Assembly: GCA_051000755.1 (NCBI GenBank)
Contig: JBPCNZ010000094.1
Location: 1-49,792, forward strand
DNA: 49,792 nt
Source: JALZAH01 sp051000755
Lineage (GTDB): Bacteria > Actinomycetota > Acidimicrobiia > Acidimicrobiales > Palsa-688
Direction: 5' to 3'
The translations under genes and the position numbers were made by a program. The notes beneath the pieces were generated by a model. It was given only the letters and a program-made list of their open reading frames with translations. It was not told the origin of the DNA and made no database searches. Below, one piece after another: positions 48,582 to 49,792 of this stretch (the stretch's first letter is position 1; every line of letters begins with the position of its first letter).

Positions 48582-49792
48582 CGTCCTCGCGAACCCAACT
48601 CTCCGTGCCCCAGCTCCGCGGCCCAGTCCCGGTTTTCGAGGTTGGCTTTGATGGCCGCCAGGAAGGCGGCGGCGTAGGCACCGTCGAAGGCCCGATGGTC
48701 CCAGGAGAGCACCAGGTTGCCCACCGGGTGCACGGCGATGCCGTCGCCGCCGTCCGGCAACTCGATGGCCACCGGCCGCTTCTTGACCCCGTCGGTGGAC
48801 AGGATGGCAACCTGGGGCTGGTTGATGACCGGCACCGTGATCAGGGTCCCGAAGGGTCCGGCATTGGTGATGGTGAATGTCCCCCCGGAGATGTCGTCCA
48901 TGGTCAGCTTCCGGCTTCGGGCCTTCTTGGCCAACGCCGAGATGTCCCGTGCCAGCTGACGCAGGCGCGTGCCGTCCGCCTGGTGGATGACCGGTACGAG
49001 CAGGCCCTCGAAGTCGAGATCGACGGCGATGCCCAGATTGAGGTCGTGGTGGACCACCAGGGCGTTGTCGCCGACGGAGGCGTTGACGTTGGGGAACTCC
49101 TCCAGGGCGTCGACGGTGGCCCGGGCGATGAAGGGCAGGTAGGTGAGACCGAACCCCTCCGCCTCCTTGAAACGGTCTTTCTCCGCGACGCGGACCTTGG
49201 CCACCTCGTGGTAGTCCACCTCGGTGGCCACCATGGTGTGGGCCGACGTGTGCTTGGAGCGGACCATGTGCTCGGCGGTCCGGCGCCGGATGTTGGTGAA
49301 CGGCACGACCGTGTCGCGCTCGCCGACCGCCACGTCGGGGGCCGGGGCGGATTCCGTTTTGGGAGCCTCCGGTGCGGAGGCCGACACTGGGGCCGGCGCC
49401 GCCGCCTGCCGGCCGCCGTTGCTCGAGTTCTGGCGGTCGATGACCTCGAGCACGTCGGAGCGGGTGATGCGGCCCCCCGCGCCGGTACCCTCGATGGCGG
49501 CGGGGTCCAGGTCGTGCTCGGAGATGAGCCGGCGGACGACCGGCGAGAGCACCTTGCCGCTGTTGCTCGACGGACGCGAGGGTGGTCGGTTCTCCGTCGG
49601 TCGGGTCGACCCGCCCCCGCGGCGTTCGGCGGCGGGCCCCTTGTTCTGCTTCTCCTCCTGCTTGGCCGCCGGCGCCTGGGGGCCGGACTCGACGTCGCCG
49701 GCAGGATCGCCGGCCACGGCGGCGCCAGCGTAGGCGGACGATGCGGCACGGGCGGGTGCCGCATCGAATGCTTTAGCGACCTCGGGATCATC
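48578..49792 (-). CDS. 2-oxoacid dehydrogenase E2 (dihydrolipoamide acyltransferase), 5' truncated by window edge
   Basis: The frame is open to the last base, so the N-terminal lipoyl domain lies beyond the window. Visible: a Pro/Ala/Glu-rich linker, a peripheral subunit-binding domain (LSPVVRRLISEHDLDPAAIEGTGAGGRITRSDVLEVIDR), a second linker and the ~230-residue catalytic domain, with DYHEVAKVR, NLGIAVDLDFEGLLVPVI and the active-site HxxxDG in LSWDHRAFDGAYAAAF. It transfers the acyl group to CoA. Whether it belongs to pyruvate, 2-oxoglutarate or branched-chain dehydrogenase cannot be told. It is directly upstream of and overlaps the LipB-LipA gene that would lipoylate it. Confidence 0.93.
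   Translation of the reverse strand, partial: DDPEVAKAFDAAPARAASSAYAGAAVAGDPAGDVESGPQAPAAKQEEKQNKGPAAERRGGGSTRPTENRPPSRPSSNSGKVLSPVVRRLISEHDLDPAAIEGTGAGGRITRSDVLEVIDRQNSSNGGRQAAAPAPVSASAPEAPKTESAPAPDVAVGERDTVVPFTNIRRRTAEHMVRSKHTSAHTMVATEVDYHEVAKVRVAEKDRFKEAEGFGLTYLPFIARATVDALEEFPNVNASVGDNALVVHHDLNLGIAVDLDFEGLLVPVIHQADGTRLRQLARDISALAKKARSRKLTMDDISGGTFTITNAGPFGTLITVPVINQPQVAILSTDGVKKRPVAIELPDGGDGIAVHPVGNLVLSWDHRAFDGAYAAAFLAAIKANLENRDWAAELGHGELGSRGR

Noticed and set aside
1..49792. CRISPR array or insertion sequence
   Set aside because: No regularly spaced repeat-spacer pattern, and no transposase-like frame apart from the partial integrase at the left edge.

Overview
The window is high-GC DNA (roughly two-thirds G+C) with a compact layout: many 4-bp ATGA/GTGA gene overlaps, tail-to-tail gene pairs separated by only a few bases, and frequent GTG starts. 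A WhiB-family regulator, a DUF2630 protein, a SigA/SigB-like sigma factor, a family 1 encapsulin and TANNNT -10 elements placed 6-8 nt before start codons all point to an actinobacterium. The gene mix (acyl-CoA metabolism, citramalate synthase, actinobacterial conserved hypotheticals) would suit Acidimicrobiia, but that placement is an inference.

Left part (1-10.4 kb). The end of a tyrosine recombinase next to tRNA-Glu marks the right border of an element lying outside the window. Then come an amidase, a coupled methyltransferase/kynureninase pair, small hypothetical genes, a frameshifted secreted-protein gene with a structured leader and strong terminator, a secreted lipase, tRNA-Gln, a DUF218 membrane protein coupled to gltX, and a sigma factor.

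Middle (10.4-24.6 kb). A two-gene encapsulin/encapsulated-ferritin operon (iron storage) is followed by DUF2630-gabD, a CoA-transferase-family gene, an AcuI-like reductase, a GH65 sugar phosphorylase, and a coupled methyltransferase/TPP-enzyme pair. Positions 21.0-23.1 kb hold a decayed block: an ApbE (flavin transferase) gene and a phosphodiester-glycosidase gene, both broken by indels, around one intact small membrane protein. An acyl-CoA dehydrogenase follows.

Right part (24.7-49.8 kb). fabD, an acyl-CoA synthetase and a branched-chain amino-acid operon (leuB-ilvE-cimA-hypothetical) with an attenuator-like leader precede greA, a catalytically degenerate GH15-like protein, a MerR-DICT regulator divergent from a hemerythrin, whiB, and the operon ABC-F / cobalamin adenosyltransferase / pepA. 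metH (B12-dependent methionine synthase) lies divergent from a BrkB-type membrane protein across tandem TTGACC repeats; metH and the adenosyltransferase both belong to cobalamin use. The window ends with an operon reading leftwards: 2-oxoacid dehydrogenase E2 (cut by the window edge), a fused LipB-LipA protein, an M24 peptidase and an SDR enzyme, linking lipoate assembly directly to one of its protein clients.

Most notable: the LipB-LipA fusion, the widespread leaderless promoter signature (12 cases listed), a 9-codon leaderless upstream ORF overlapping the adenosyltransferase start, the leuB attenuator, the GH15 pseudoenzyme, and the decayed ApbE/glycosidase block. No CRISPR array, rRNA or insertion sequence was seen.
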